Source of the DNA: Gordonia prachuapensis
GTDB lineage: Bacteria; Actinomycetota; Actinomycetes; Mycobacteriales; Mycobacteriaceae
NCBI RefSeq assembly: GCF_036350515.1
Contig: NZ_JAZDUE010000022.1
Location: 1-64,000, forward strand
Direction: 5' to 3'
Length of the DNA: 64,000 nucleotides
In this document: piece by piece, positions 16,188-25,274 of the stretch
Numbering within the stretch: the first letter of the stretch is position 1
How the letters are laid out: the number at the start of each line of letters is the position of its first letter
Position numbers and translations under genes: made by a program
Notes under the pieces: model-generated
Seen by the model: only the letters and a program-made list of their open reading frames with translations
What the model was told of the DNA's origin: nothing
The model's database searches: none

Positions 16188-18998
16188 ATGGTCGACGGCA
16201 CCGACCCGTTCGGCGTCGGCGAACTGCGCGCCGCGACCCTCTCGTCCTGGCGTTCTTCCGGCAACCGCTACCTCGAGGACGCCACCACCGAGGACGACCT
16301 CGTCACCGTCGGCTACCGCGACAGGCTGTTCACCGAACTCGTCGCCAATGCCGCCGATGCCGCGGCCGCCGCCGGCGTCACGGGACTCGTGGCGATCTGG
16401 TCCACCGATCAGGGGACCGTCCACATCGCGAACACCGGTGCGCCACTGACCTCCGACGGGGTCCGGTCCCTGCTGTCGCTGCGGGTCTCCGCGAAGTCCG
16501 ATGCCGCGGGGCCGCGCAGTGTGGGCCGCTACGGCGTGGGCTTCACCGCGACCGCTGCCGTCGCCGACCGAGTCGAGGTCCGCTCGACGTCTGGTTCGAT
16601 CGTCTTCGACCGGTCGCACACCGCCGACGCGATCGCCGCCGACGACATCGGTGCCACCGCTGCCCGCGCACCATTGCTGCGCCTCGCCTGGCCGACCGAC
16701 ACCATGCCCGCCGGGGCGTTCGACACCGAGGTGGTCATCTGGCCGCGCGCGGGGACCACCGCCGACGCTCTGATGTCTGCGGCTCAGTCGCAGGCCGTCG
16801 ACCTCCTGCTGGAACTCGATGGGCTGAACGAGATCTCGGTCGTCGATACCGTCGTCACGATCGAGCGCGAAACGGTCCCTCACCCCCCGGTCCCTGAGGA
16901 GCGAGGCGGTAGCCGAGCGTCACGAAGGGCCCCGCAACGTCTCACGATTACCACGTCATCACCCGCACACACGGTGTCCCGAACCTGGATTCAGGCCGGT
17001 GCCCGCACCCGATGGCTGATCGAGATCGACGAGACCGGTGCGGTGCTCGACCCGCCGGCGGTGTCCGTCCTGTGCGCACCGACGCCGACCGACATCGAAC
17101 TGTCGCTACCCGCGTCGTGCATCACCGATCTGCCGCTCACGCCGGACCGCCGACACCTGCACCCTTCCGCCGACATCGCCTCGGCCGCAGACGGATACAC
17201 CGATCTGATCCGCGCGGTCCAGGACTCGTCCCGGCTGCGTCTGGTGCCGGCGGCCGGACGCATCCGGAACCGGGACGACGCCGTCCTCACCGACGCCGTG
17301 CTCGCCGAACTGACCGATGGCCCATGGCTTCCCGCCGCCGACGGTACCGAACTGACGCCCAGCCGGGCCGTCGTCTTCGGCGATCTCACCGCCGAACTCG
17401 CCGACGTGTTGTCGCCGATCATGGGCGACCTCGCCCACCCGTCCGTGTCCGAACGCCGACATCTGACTCGACTCAGGTCGGTGGGGGTCGGCGAGATCGG
17501 TCTCGCCGACCTCGCCGAGCGTCTCATCGGTGTCGAACGTCCCCCGTCGTGGTGGCGGGATCTGTATTCGGCGCTCTCCCCGCTGGTCACGACCGCCGCC
17601 GACGCCGAGGAACTCGGCACCCTCCCCGTACCCCGCTCCGACGGGCGCACCAACATCGGTGCGCGCGGCCTCTTCCTCGCCGACGGCTTCACCACGTCGC
17701 CGAGCTGGATACCCACCGTGGATCCGGACGCGCGGCATCCGTTGATCGAACGCCTCGGCGCCACCGCCATCTCCGTGACCGACGCGCTCGCCGACCCCGC
17801 TCTGCGGCAACTGGTCGACGAGGCCGACGACGATCATCTGATCGAGACCGCCGACGAGGTGTTCGAGCTTCTCACCGCCGATCCGGCTGCGCCAGTACCG
17901 GAATGGCTCGCCGGGATGCCGATCGCCGACTCCGAGGGGGACCTCGTACCGGCCGACGAACTCCTGCTTCCGGACAGTCCGCTGGTCTCGGTGCTCGTCG
18001 ACGACGCCCCGTTCGGGCGGGTGGCTCCCGACCTCGTCGCACGGGTCGGCGTCGACGTGCTGCGTCGCGTCGGTGTCGGCTGGGGGTTCATGACGGTCGT
18101 CGACGATCTCCCGGTCGCGGCCGACCACGACCTCCCCGACGAACAGCAGTGGTGGGACTCGCTCGACGAGCCGCCGGAAACGCTTGCCGCGGTGCTTGAT
18201 CTGGATCTCGTCGACGAGACCCGGTGGAACGATGCGCTGACATTGCTGGCCACCGACGAGCACACCGCGCCGCTGCTCGCCGACCGCGCCGGGTACACGG
18301 CCTGGTGGTTGCGACATCACGCCGTCGTCGACGGGCAACGCCTCGGCTGGTACCGGGCACCCTCCGACGACTCGGTCGCCGGTGTCCGCGACGCCATCCG
18401 CCACGAGCACGCCGATCAGCTCGCCGCCGCCCTGGGTGGTCTCGAGATCGAGTCGGCCGCCGACGCCGACACCGTGCTCGCGCACCTCGGCGACCCCGAC
18501 CGCGACATCGTCGGAGGTGTTGCGGCGGACGTACACGCGGCCGTGGTCGCCGCGGCGCGGCGCGGAGTCCTCGACCCCGAAGATCTTGCTGTGCCACAAC
18601 GCGTCAGGTCCACCACCGGTGACGCTGTCGAGGTCGGCGTCGTGCTCGACCGGCCCTGGCTGATCCAGGTGCTCTCGCCGACGGAGGTGGTGCTGGCCGG
18701 TTCGCGGCCCGACGTCGACGACGCGGTGCTCCTCGCCGAGATCCTCGATCTGCCGATCGCGAGCGACGAGGTCCGGGCGGAGGTGCCCGGTGACGGCGTC
18801 GCCGCCGTCCACGGTTGTGCCGAGGCGACACTGTTCGTCGCGCAGTGGGGGCACGACCTCGGTCGGGGAGACGTCCGACTCCACGATGAGCTCTGGGTTC
18901 GATTGCGCCGCAAGAGCAGTGAACGTGACGTTCGGGTCCACTGGTGGGTGGACGAGAACGGTGTCACCCACCTCCCGCGGATGACACGCCCGAGGTAG
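16188..18998 (+). CDS. Sacsin-like GHKL ATPase domain protein
   Basis: A 936-residue protein. The first ~150 residues are a GHKL (Hsp90/MutL/histidine kinase) ATP-binding fold as in sacsin: N box FTELVANAADAA (48-59), an ANTGAPL loop in place of the usual D-x-G-x-G (81-87), and the G2 box VGRYGVGFTA (112-121). The rest is Asp/Leu/Val-rich and has no recognised catalytic motif; it ends LRRKSSERDVRVHWWVDENG. Residues about 232-250 (HPPVPEERGGSRASRRA) are encoded by a dispersed repeat unlike the rest of the gene. It lies 8 bases after DUF3027. A chaperone-like or nucleic-acid role is possible but unproven. The 3' end overlaps the TetR gene by 35 bases. Confidence 0.8.
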   Translation: MVDGTDPFGVGELRAATLSSWRSSGNRYLEDATTEDDLVTVGYRDRLFTELVANAADAAAAAGVTGLVAIWSTDQGTVHIANTGAPLTSDGVRSLLSLRVSAKSDAAGPRSVGRYGVGFTATAAVADRVEVRSTSGSIVFDRSHTADAIAADDIGATAARAPLLRLAWPTDTMPAGAFDTEVVIWPRAGTTADALMSAAQSQAVDLLLELDGLNEISVVDTVVTIERETVPHPPVPEERGGSRASRRAPQRLTITTSSPAHTVSRTWIQAGARTRWLIEIDETGAVLDPPAVSVLCAPTPTDIELSLPASCITDLPLTPDRRHLHPSADIASAADGYTDLIRAVQDSSRLRLVPAAGRIRNRDDAVLTDAVLAELTDGPWLPAADGTELTPSRAVVFGDLTAELADVLSPIMGDLAHPSVSERRHLTRLRSVGVGEIGLADLAERLIGVERPPSWWRDLYSALSPLVTTAADAEELGTLPVPRSDGRTNIGARGLFLADGFTTSPSWIPTVDPDARHPLIERLGATAISVTDALADPALRQLVDEADDDHLIETADEVFELLTADPAAPVPEWLAGMPIADSEGDLVPADELLLPDSPLVSVLVDDAPFGRVAPDLVARVGVDVLRRVGVGWGFMTVVDDLPVAADHDLPDEQQWWDSLDEPPETLAAVLDLDLVDETRWNDALTLLATDEHTAPLLADRAGYTAWWLRHHAVVDGQRLGWYRAPSDDSVAGVRDAIRHEHADQLAAALGGLEIESAADADTVLAHLGDPDRDIVGGVAADVHAAVVAAARRGVLDPEDLAVPQRVRSTTGDAVEVGVVLDRPWLIQVLSPTEVVLAGSRPDVDDAVLLAEILDLPIASDEVRAEVPGDGVAAVHGCAEATLFVAQWGHDLGRGDVRLHDELWVRLRRKSSERDVRVHWWVDENGVTHLPRMTRPR
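16886..16936 (+). repeat. Family B half-element inside a coding region
   Basis: CCCTGAGGAGCGAGGCGG followed by CGAGCGTCACGAAGGGCCCC matches the left arm of the family B element at 8.5 and 23.8 kb. It keeps the reading frame of the surrounding ATPase gene open. Confidence 0.85.
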
Positions 18999-19590
18999 CT
19001 TCCGCCGTCGTCGGAGCATCGATACCGGCTGTGAGGATCGACGCCAACTGCCGATAGGCGGACGCGTCGTCGAGCCCGGTGGCCGCCTCGACCTCACGGC
19101 GCTGGATGCGGCTCATCATCGATGCCGCGAGGTCGGCGGCAAACGCCGCGTCGACATCCCGGAACTCGCCGGACGCGACCCCGGCGGTGATGAACTCCTG
19201 CACCCGCCGCGCGGCCGCCGCCGTGTTGCGCTCGTAGAGCTCTCGTGTCGGCTCGAAGGCGTGAAGATCGGACATGAACGCCGTCGACGCGGGTGCGAGG
19301 GCATCACCGACGCTGACGAGATACGTGACCACCCGATCCCGGGCGCTGTCGGCGTCGGCGACCGCGGCCTCGACTTGCTCGGTTGCGGTACGGAAGAAGT
19401 GGGTCACCGTCTTGACGACCAGTTGCTCCTTGCTGCCCGCCAGCGTGTAGAGCGTCGATTTGGAACAGCGCAACCGCGATGCCAACTCCGCGACACCGAA
19501 CTGGGCGAATCCCTCCGCCAGCAACAACCCGAGAAGTCCGTCGAACAGGTCCTCGCGGCGTCGCGTGCCGAATGCGGTGTTGTCGACCAT
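18964..19590 (-). CDS. TetR-family regulator
   Basis: A 208-residue TetR protein. The N-terminal helix-turn-helix is GFAQFGVAELASRLRCSKSTLYTLAGSKEQLV split over residues about 27-58; the C-terminal helices form an unassigned ligand domain. It is divergent from the acyl-CoA dehydrogenase gene (62-base gap) and an inverted repeat overlaps its own -10 box, so it likely represses both genes in response to a CoA thioester or fatty acid; that ligand is an inference. ATG 19590 appears to begin a leaderless transcript. Confidence 0.9.
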   Translation of the reverse strand: MVDNTAFGTRRREDLFDGLLGLLLAEGFAQFGVAELASRLRCSKSTLYTLAGSKEQLVVKTVTHFFRTATEQVEAAVADADSARDRVVTYLVSVGDALAPASTAFMSDLHAFEPTRELYERNTAAAARRVQEFITAGVASGEFRDVDAAFAADLAASMMSRIQRREVEAATGLDDASAYRQLASILTAGIDAPTTAEATSGVSSAGGG

Positions 19591-19596
19591 GCACGC

Positions 19597-19628
19597 AATA
19601 GTACTATCGGGTGTACCCCAGTACTATT
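19597..19628. promoter_or_regulatory. TetR operator: AATAGTACT inverted repeat
   Basis: AATAGTACT (19597-19605) and AGTACTATT (19620-19628) form a perfect 9-base inverted repeat with 14 bases between. The left arm overlaps the -10 box TACTAT (minus strand, 19598-19603) that lies 7 bases before the TetR start at 19590; the right arm lies 25 bases before the dehydrogenase ATG. The placement suits control of both divergent genes. Confidence 0.75.
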
Positions 19629-19652
19629 TCAAATCCCTCGGAGGTTTGCGTC

Positions 19653-20795
19653 ATGCCGGTCGATCGCCTGCTGCCCAGCGATGAAGCGCACGATCTCATC
19701 GCCCTGACCAGGGACTTCGCCGACAAGCGACTCGCCCCCATTGTCGACGATCACGAGAAGTCGGAGACGTACCCCGACGGGCTCTTCGCGGAGATGGGTG
19801 AGGCGGGTCTCCTTGGGTTGCCGTATCCGGTCGAATGGGACGGTGGTGGCCAGCCGTACGAGGTGTACCTGCAGGTGCTCGAGGAACTCGGAGCGCGTTG
19901 GGCGGCGGTCGCCGTCGCGGTGAGCGTGCACGGTCTCGCGTGCCACCCCTTGTTCAACTTCGGCACCGACGAGCAGAAGCAGCGGTGGTTGCCGGACCTC
20001 CTCAACGGCCGACTCATCGGTGCCTACAGCCTGTCCGAGCCACAGGCCGGTTCCGACGCGGCAGCGCTGGCCTGCAAGGCGGCGGCGGTCGAGGGTGGGT
20101 ATCGGGTCAACGGCGCCAAGGCGTGGATCACCCACGGCGGCATCGCCGACGCCTACAACCTCTTTGCCCGCACCGGTGAGGGGTCGAAGGGTGTCAGCTG
20201 CTTCCTCGTCGCCCGGGACACCGAGGGCCTCGCATTCGGTAAGCCCGAGGAGAAGATGGGGCTGCATGCCGTGCCGACCACCTCGGCCACCTACGACGAC
20301 GCGCTGGTGACCGAGGACCGGCGTCTGGGCGCCGAGGGGGACGGCCTGCCGATCGCGTTCTCCGCGTTGGATTCCGGCCGCCTCGGCATCGCTGCGGTCG
20401 CGACCGGGCTCGCCCAGTCCGCCCTCGACGCCGCGGTCGAGTACGCCCAGGAGCGGACGGCGTTCGGACGCAAGATCATCGACCACCAGGGCCTCGGCTT
20501 CGTCCTCGCCGACATGGCGGCCGCGATCGACTCGGCACGCGCCACCTACCTCGATGCGGCGCGACGTCGCGACGCGGGAAGGCCGTACTCCCGTGCCGCG
20601 GCGACCGCGAAACTCGTTGCGACCGATGCAGCCATGAAGGTCACCACCGACGCCGTCCAGGTGTTCGGTGGATATGGCTACACCCGGGACTTCAAGGTCG
20701 AACGCCTGATGCGCGAGGCGAAGATCACGCAGATCTTCGAGGGCACCAATCAGATCCAGCGTCTCGTGATTGCGCGGTCGTTGGCCTCGAGCTGA
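19653..20795 (+). CDS. Acyl-CoA dehydrogenase
   Basis: A 380-residue flavoenzyme of beta-oxidation or amino acid catabolism. It carries the conserved GAYSLSEPQAGSDA (FAD and substrate loop, about residues 127-140), the second signature region including AFGRKIIDHQGLGF (about 270-283), QVFGGYGYTRDFKVERLMREA (split, about 335-355) and the catalytic Glu in the IFEGTNQIQRLVIARSL end. ATG 19653 follows GGAGG with 8-base spacing. Single gene, controlled by the divergent TetR. The chain-length preference cannot be told. Confidence 0.95.
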   Translation: MPVDRLLPSDEAHDLIALTRDFADKRLAPIVDDHEKSETYPDGLFAEMGEAGLLGLPYPVEWDGGGQPYEVYLQVLEELGARWAAVAVAVSVHGLACHPLFNFGTDEQKQRWLPDLLNGRLIGAYSLSEPQAGSDAAALACKAAAVEGGYRVNGAKAWITHGGIADAYNLFARTGEGSKGVSCFLVARDTEGLAFGKPEEKMGLHAVPTTSATYDDALVTEDRRLGAEGDGLPIAFSALDSGRLGIAAVATGLAQSALDAAVEYAQERTAFGRKIIDHQGLGFVLADMAAAIDSARATYLDAARRRDAGRPYSRAAATAKLVATDAAMKVTTDAVQVFGGYGYTRDFKVERLMREAKITQIFEGTNQIQRLVIARSLASS

Positions 20796-20802
20796 CGATC
20801 AC

Positions 20803-20875
20803 AGTTCTGGCCGCATTTCCGGGTTCCGGCTAGGACCGGGAAGTGCGGCCAGAAACCGTAGGTGCGGCCAGAACC
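20803..20875. repeat. Dispersed hairpin, family C (copy 1)
   Basis: GTTCTGGCCGCA faces TGCGGCCAGAA, and a second TGCGGCCAGAAC follows 19 bases on, with a TTCCGG / CCGGGAA pair inside. A very similar block is at 30.32-30.39 kb. Both lie between convergent genes, so the hairpin may serve as a two-way terminator. Confidence 0.8.
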
Positions 20876-20876
20876 G

Positions 20877-23030
20877 TCAGGCGCGGGCGAGCTCGGGTTC
20901 GGGAGTCGGGTCGGCGGTCGGATCCTCCTCGTCGACTTCGACATCGATGGTGGGGAGCAGGCGGTCCAGCCATCCGGGCAGCCACCAGTTGTACCGGCCC
21001 AGCAACGACATGGTCGCCGGAACCAGCACCAGCCGGATCAGGGTGGCGTCCAACAGAACCGCCACCGCCATGCCGAGCCCGAGCATCTTGATCACGATGT
21101 CGGTCTCGGTCGCGAAGCTGAGGAACACGGCGACCATGATCGCTGCGGCCGTGGTGATCACCCGGCCGGTCTTCGCCAGTCCGGCGATCACGGCGGCGCG
21201 AGCGTCGCCGGTGGCCAGCCACTCTTCGCGAATGCGCGAGAGCAGGAAGACCTCGTAGTCCATCGACAGACCGAACAGCACCGCGAAGATGAGGATCGGG
21301 ACCCAACTCGACACCGCGACAGGATGATCCACGCCCAGGATCGACAGTCCCCATCCCCATTGGAAGACCGCGGTGATCACGCCGTACGCGGCGGCGACCG
21401 ACAGCAGGTTCATCAGGGCGGCCTTGATCGGCACGACGACCGACCGGAACAGCACCGTCAGCAACACCACGGATGCGGCGACGACGAACCCGATGACCAC
21501 CCACAGACGGTCCGCCAGCAACTCGGAGATGTCGTCGAAATAGGCGGTGTGCCCGGTGAGGATCGCCTCGGCGGGAAGCTCTGCGCGGATCTCGTCGAGG
21601 AGGTCCACGGTTGCCGCGTCGGCCGGATCGTGCGCGATCGTCACGTCGATGATGTCGATGGCGCCGTCCGGCGACGTGCTCGCGGTGACGGCTTCGACCC
21701 CGTCGGTGCTCTCGACGGCTGCGAGCGCGGCGTCGAGCTGTGCGGCGTCGACGCGATCGGTCGGCGCCACGATCGTCACGCCGGCGTTGGCGCCGGGTCC
21801 GTACTCGGCGGCCAACAGGTCGTGGGCCTTGCGGGTGGTGAGTTCGGTCGACTGGGCGCCGGAGTCCTGTGGCCATGTGCGCATCGACAGCGCGGGCGCG
21901 GCGAGCGCGAGGATGACGGTGACCGCGATGACGATCGCCGCCACCGGTCGGGTGCCGACGCGGGTGGCCCACCGAGCGGACAGCGGCGCGCGAGTCGGTC
22001 CGGTGGCATCGGCGGGTGCCACTGTCGATGACGTCCGGACCTTTCGCGGCACGATGCGCCGGCCGGCCAACCGGCACAGCACGGGCACCAGGAACAGCGT
22101 CGAGGCCAACATCGCGAGAACGGCGGTCGCAGTGGCGAACCCGAAGGAGGAGTACGTCGGCAGCCCGGCCAACGGCAGACCCAACAGCGACACCAGGACG
22201 GTTGTGGCGGCGAAGACCGCCGAGCGGCCGGCAGTCGCGACCGACCGTGCGGCGGCCTCGATCGGATCGTGTCCGCGGCGCAGGAACTCGACGTGCCTGC
22301 TCACCACCAGGAGCGCGTAGTCGATGCCTACGCCGAGGCCGACCATCGTCGCCATCATCGGTGCCGTGGGGCTGACGTTCATGAAGGCCGCGAGGATCAT
22401 GACGCCCGCCGATCCCGCGACCAGGCCGGCGATCGCGCTCAGGATCGGCAGACCGGCGGCGACCACCGAACCGAACGCGAAGACCATGATCAGCAGCGCC
22501 AACGTGATGCCGATGATCTCCGCGTGTCCCTTGATCGGTGCTGCCGCGGTCTCGGGGAGCGAGCCGTTCATCTCCACCGTGAACCCGGCGGCGCGGGTCG
22601 GTTCGATCGCGTCTTCGAGGGCGGTGGCGTCACCCATGATGTCGCGATGCGTCTCCGGGACGTCGTAGCCGACGGTGAGGATCGCGGTGTCGCGATCGGC
22701 GCTGAACCGTGGCTGGTCGACGGCGGCGACGTGTGGCATGCGTTGGAGCCGTTCCTGGAGTCCTTCGGTGGTCGACGGCGACAACTCGCCGTCGTCGGAG
22801 TGCACCACCACGGTGGCGAACGCATTTCCGGCGCCGGGCACATGCTCGCGCAGCAGCTCGATACCGCGGTGGGATTCAGTGCCGGTGACATCCCAGTTCT
22901 CCTGGGTCTGTCCCCCGAGAGCAGACGATGCGCCCAACAGGAGCGCGACGCCGAGCACGAAGCCGACGAGAGTGCGGACGGGGTGGGCCGCGCAGGCCCG
23001 CCCGAGTCGGTACAGCAGCGTGGATTTCAT
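20877..23030 (-). CDS. MMPL-family RND transporter
   Basis: A 717-residue RND-superfamily transporter with about 12 membrane helices in two halves, each with a large outside domain after helix 1 or 7. The MMPL signatures are MVGLGVGIDYALLVVSRHVE in the first half and VLFGLSMDYEVFLLSRIREE in the second, which carry the Asp/Tyr pairs of the proton relay. In mycolic-acid bacteria MMPL proteins export lipids or siderophores; the cargo here is unknown. ATG 23030 is chosen for its AAGGAA ribosome binding site; two upstream ATGs (23045, 23072) lack one. It is not next to lipid-synthesis genes. Confidence 0.9.
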   Translation of the reverse strand: MKSTLLYRLGRACAAHPVRTLVGFVLGVALLLGASSALGGQTQENWDVTGTESHRGIELLREHVPGAGNAFATVVVHSDDGELSPSTTEGLQERLQRMPHVAAVDQPRFSADRDTAILTVGYDVPETHRDIMGDATALEDAIEPTRAAGFTVEMNGSLPETAAAPIKGHAEIIGITLALLIMVFAFGSVVAAGLPILSAIAGLVAGSAGVMILAAFMNVSPTAPMMATMVGLGVGIDYALLVVSRHVEFLRRGHDPIEAAARSVATAGRSAVFAATTVLVSLLGLPLAGLPTYSSFGFATATAVLAMLASTLFLVPVLCRLAGRRIVPRKVRTSSTVAPADATGPTRAPLSARWATRVGTRPVAAIVIAVTVILALAAPALSMRTWPQDSGAQSTELTTRKAHDLLAAEYGPGANAGVTIVAPTDRVDAAQLDAALAAVESTDGVEAVTASTSPDGAIDIIDVTIAHDPADAATVDLLDEIRAELPAEAILTGHTAYFDDISELLADRLWVVIGFVVAASVVLLTVLFRSVVVPIKAALMNLLSVAAAYGVITAVFQWGWGLSILGVDHPVAVSSWVPILIFAVLFGLSMDYEVFLLSRIREEWLATGDARAAVIAGLAKTGRVITTAAAIMVAVFLSFATETDIVIKMLGLGMAVAVLLDATLIRLVLVPATMSLLGRYNWWLPGWLDRLLPTIDVEVDEEDPTADPTPEPELARA

Positions 23031-23123
23031 GGTGTTCCTTTTCATGACGGTGGGAGCCGATGCCCGCGCCATGCGGAATCCGAGGAGCGGATCGGGGCAT
23101 CATTAGGGTGAATGTCATGACTT

Positions 23124-23759
23124 GTGGATCGCTTGGGCCCGACTTGGGCCGGCTGCGTACCGCTCCGCGAGCGGACTGACCAGGTGCTTCTCGACCCCAA
23201 CCCGATGGACCGCTCGATCACCGATGCGGTCATCGACCATCGGAGCCCGTTTGCGACGGACCTGGCTCAGATCATCACCGCGACCGGCAACACCCTGGTG
23301 CTGGCAGTCCTCGCGACGCTTGTCGTCATCAGTCTGGCCGTTCGCGGGTGGCGGGCCGAGGCGGTCATGGTGGGCGTCGGATCGATCCTCGGTTACGCGG
23401 TGATGGTGTCGCTGAAACAGTTGTTCGGCCGGCCCCGGCCGCCGGTGTCGGACCGGTTGCTCGACATCGAGACGTACTCGTTCCCGTCGGGCCACGCGAT
23501 GATGAGCATGGTGGTTTTCGGTCTGATCGCGGTGGCGGCTCATCGGACGAGTTCATGGGTGCGGGCGCACCCGGTGGTGTTGGTGCTCGCGCCGCTGTGG
23601 TCGATCGCGATCGGTTGCACGCGTGTGTATCTCGGGGTGCACTGGGCCACCGACGTGATCGCGGGGTGGGTGATCGGGGCCGTGTGGGTCGCGCTGTGTG
23701 CGTGGTTGTGCGGCCGGTGGGCTCCGGTCGAGCGAGTCGCAGCCGGATCCGGTGCCTGA
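23124..23759 (+). CDS. PAP2-family membrane phosphatase
   Basis: A protein of about 211 residues with five or six membrane helices and the three PAP2 motifs: KQLFGRPRPP (about 96-105), PSGH (about 119-122) and CTRVYLGVHWATDV (about 163-176). The His residues of the last two form the phosphatase site. Substrates of this family are phosphatidic acid or polyprenyl diphosphates. The start is uncertain: GTG 23124 opens the frame, but residues 1-27 are not family-like and an ATG at 23205 (MDRSITDAV) is a good alternative. It is divergent from the MMPL gene. Confidence 0.85.
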   Translation: MDRLGPTWAGCVPLRERTDQVLLDPNPMDRSITDAVIDHRSPFATDLAQIITATGNTLVLAVLATLVVISLAVRGWRAEAVMVGVGSILGYAVMVSLKQLFGRPRPPVSDRLLDIETYSFPSGHAMMSMVVFGLIAVAAHRTSSWVRAHPVVLVLAPLWSIAIGCTRVYLGVHWATDVIAGWVIGAVWVALCAWLCGRWAPVERVAAGSGA

Positions 23760-24003
23760 GGAGCGAGCTTGCGAGCGTCCCCTGGTGCCTGAGGAGCGAG
23801 CTTGCGAGCGTTCCCCCGGTGCCTGAGGAGCGAGCTTGCGAGCGTCACGAAGGCCTGCCCCTTCGTGACGCGTCGCTCGTTCCTCGCGAGGCTCCTCAGG
23901 GAGCAGAAACCTCACCTCGCGAGGCTCCTCGGGGAGCGGAATGCTGGAGCGTGCGAGCGTCCCCCGGTGCCTGAGGAGCGAGCTTGCGAGCGTCACGAAG
24001 GCC
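23753..24003. repeat. Family B cluster: several copies and one full hairpin
   Basis: The 346-base gap 23760-24105 is mostly repeat. GGTGCCTGAGGAGCGAGC followed by TTGCGAGCGTC occurs at about 23752, 23781, 23818 and 23967. The third copy continues through GTCACGAAGG to CCTTCGTGAC and ends in GAGGCTCCTCAGGGAGC, giving a full hairpin of about 85 bases (23821-23902). A partial copy CTCGCGAGGCTCCTCGGGGAG follows at about 23917. No gene is supported here; the remaining 100 bases precede the kinase-like gene. Confidence 0.85.
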
Positions 24004-24105
24004 ACGTGAACCCTGAACCGACAACCATCAGCCACGCAGTCGTCCGCCGGGTAACGTCGGCACGAACACTGATCGTCGGGACCGGCATCGTCGCCGGAGG
24101 AGGAG

Positions 24106-25191
24106 ATGGCAGACGTGGCTCAGCAGGTGGCGGGTGCGCAGGACGTGCGGACCGAGGACGCGTTCGACGTGGAGGCGGCCGCACGATGGCTGCGTGAGAA
24201 TGCCGAGGACGCCACCGGACTGGACGCGGTCCCGGCGGTCAAGCAGTTCTCCGGCGGCGCGTCGAACCTGACCTATCTGCTGTCCTATCCCACCCGCGAG
24301 CTGATCCTGCGGCGCGCACCTGCCGGCACGAAGGCGCGCGGTGCGCACGACATGGGCCGCGAGTTCCGTATCCAGGCCAAGCTCTCGGCTGTGCTCCCGT
24401 ATATCGCGCCGATGATCGCGTTCTGCGATGACGCGTCCGTGATCGGTTCCGACTTCTACGCCATGGGAAAGATCGACGGCGTCATCGCCGGCACCGAGTT
24501 CCCGCCGGACGTGACGTTGTCGGCGGAGCAGGCACGGGATCTGTGCCTGAACTTCATCGACGTTCTCGTCGAGCTGCATTCCGTCGACCCTGAGAAGGCG
24601 GGCCTGGCCGATCTCGGCAAAGGCCTGGGCTACGTGCGCCGCCAGGTGGACGGCTGGTCGGCTCGGTTCCGCAACGCCCGAACCGACGATGTGCCCGACT
24701 TCGAGGCGATCATGTCGTGGATCGCCGACAATCAGCCCGACGACGTCGCCAACTGCGTCATCCACAACGACTACAAGCTCGACAACGTCGTCTTGTCCAG
24801 CGACGACCCGACCCGCGTGATCGGGATCCTCGACTGGGAGATGGCGACCCTCGGCGATCCGCTGATGGACGTGGCGGGTTCGATGGCGTACTGGGTGCAG
24901 GCCGACGACGACGAGCAGTTGCAGCTCATGCGCCGGGTGCCGACGAACCTGCCCGGGATGTTGACTCGCGCCGAGTTCGTCGAAAGATACTGCGAGCGAA
25001 TGGGTCTCGAGATGACTCCGGACAGGTGGAAGTGGTACGAGGCGTTCGGCCAGTTCCGGTCCGCCGTGATCGCACAGCAGATCTACTACCGCTACTACCA
25101 CGGTCAGACCACCAACGAGCGGTTCAAGGCCATCGGCTCGCTCGTGGGCGTCGCCGAAGGTCGCCTCGACAAACTCATCGGCACGGCCTGA
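24106..25191 (+). CDS. APH-fold phosphotransferase (ACAD10/11, FadE36-like)
   Basis: A 361-residue protein of the aminoglycoside phosphotransferase fold, subgroup related to the kinase domain of human ACAD10/11 and mycobacterial FadE36. The ATP site includes QFSGGASNLTYLL (about 46-58) and RRAPAG (about 67-72); the catalytic loop is VIHNDYKLDNVVL (about 219-231) and the metal site ILDWEMATLGDP (about 242-253). ACAD10/11 kinases phosphorylate 4-hydroxyacyl-CoA so that it can be dehydrated, so a role in hydroxy fatty acid breakdown is likelier than antibiotic resistance. ATG 24106 follows GGAGGAGG. Confidence 0.88.
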   Translation: MADVAQQVAGAQDVRTEDAFDVEAAARWLRENAEDATGLDAVPAVKQFSGGASNLTYLLSYPTRELILRRAPAGTKARGAHDMGREFRIQAKLSAVLPYIAPMIAFCDDASVIGSDFYAMGKIDGVIAGTEFPPDVTLSAEQARDLCLNFIDVLVELHSVDPEKAGLADLGKGLGYVRRQVDGWSARFRNARTDDVPDFEAIMSWIADNQPDDVANCVIHNDYKLDNVVLSSDDPTRVIGILDWEMATLGDPLMDVAGSMAYWVQADDDEQLQLMRRVPTNLPGMLTRAEFVERYCERMGLEMTPDRWKWYEAFGQFRSAVIAQQIYYRYYHGQTTNERFKAIGSLVGVAEGRLDKLIGTA

Positions 25192-25242
25192 CCGTCGCGC
25201 GTCCCCATTGCCCGGGGCGAAGGCGGCGTCGTACATTCGTGT

Positions 25243-25254
25243 TTCATATATGAA
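25243..25254. promoter_or_regulatory. Perfect 12-bp palindrome upstream of the SRPBCC gene
   Basis: TTCATATATGAA is AT-rich, perfectly symmetrical and lies 20 bases before ATG 25275. It is a candidate operator; no regulator gene is adjacent. A CATATA-type -10 could overlap it. Confidence 0.45.
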
Positions 25255-25274
25255 GTACGAGCATCGGGGGACGT

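Noticed and set aside
19611..19652. Upstream ATG for the acyl-CoA dehydrogenase
   Set aside because: The 14 extra residues are unlike the family and run through the operator; GGAGG fits ATG 19653.
24106..25191. Aminoglycoside resistance kinase
   Set aside because: The fold is APH, but the sequence pattern is that of the ACAD10/11-FadE36 group; nothing nearby suggests resistance.
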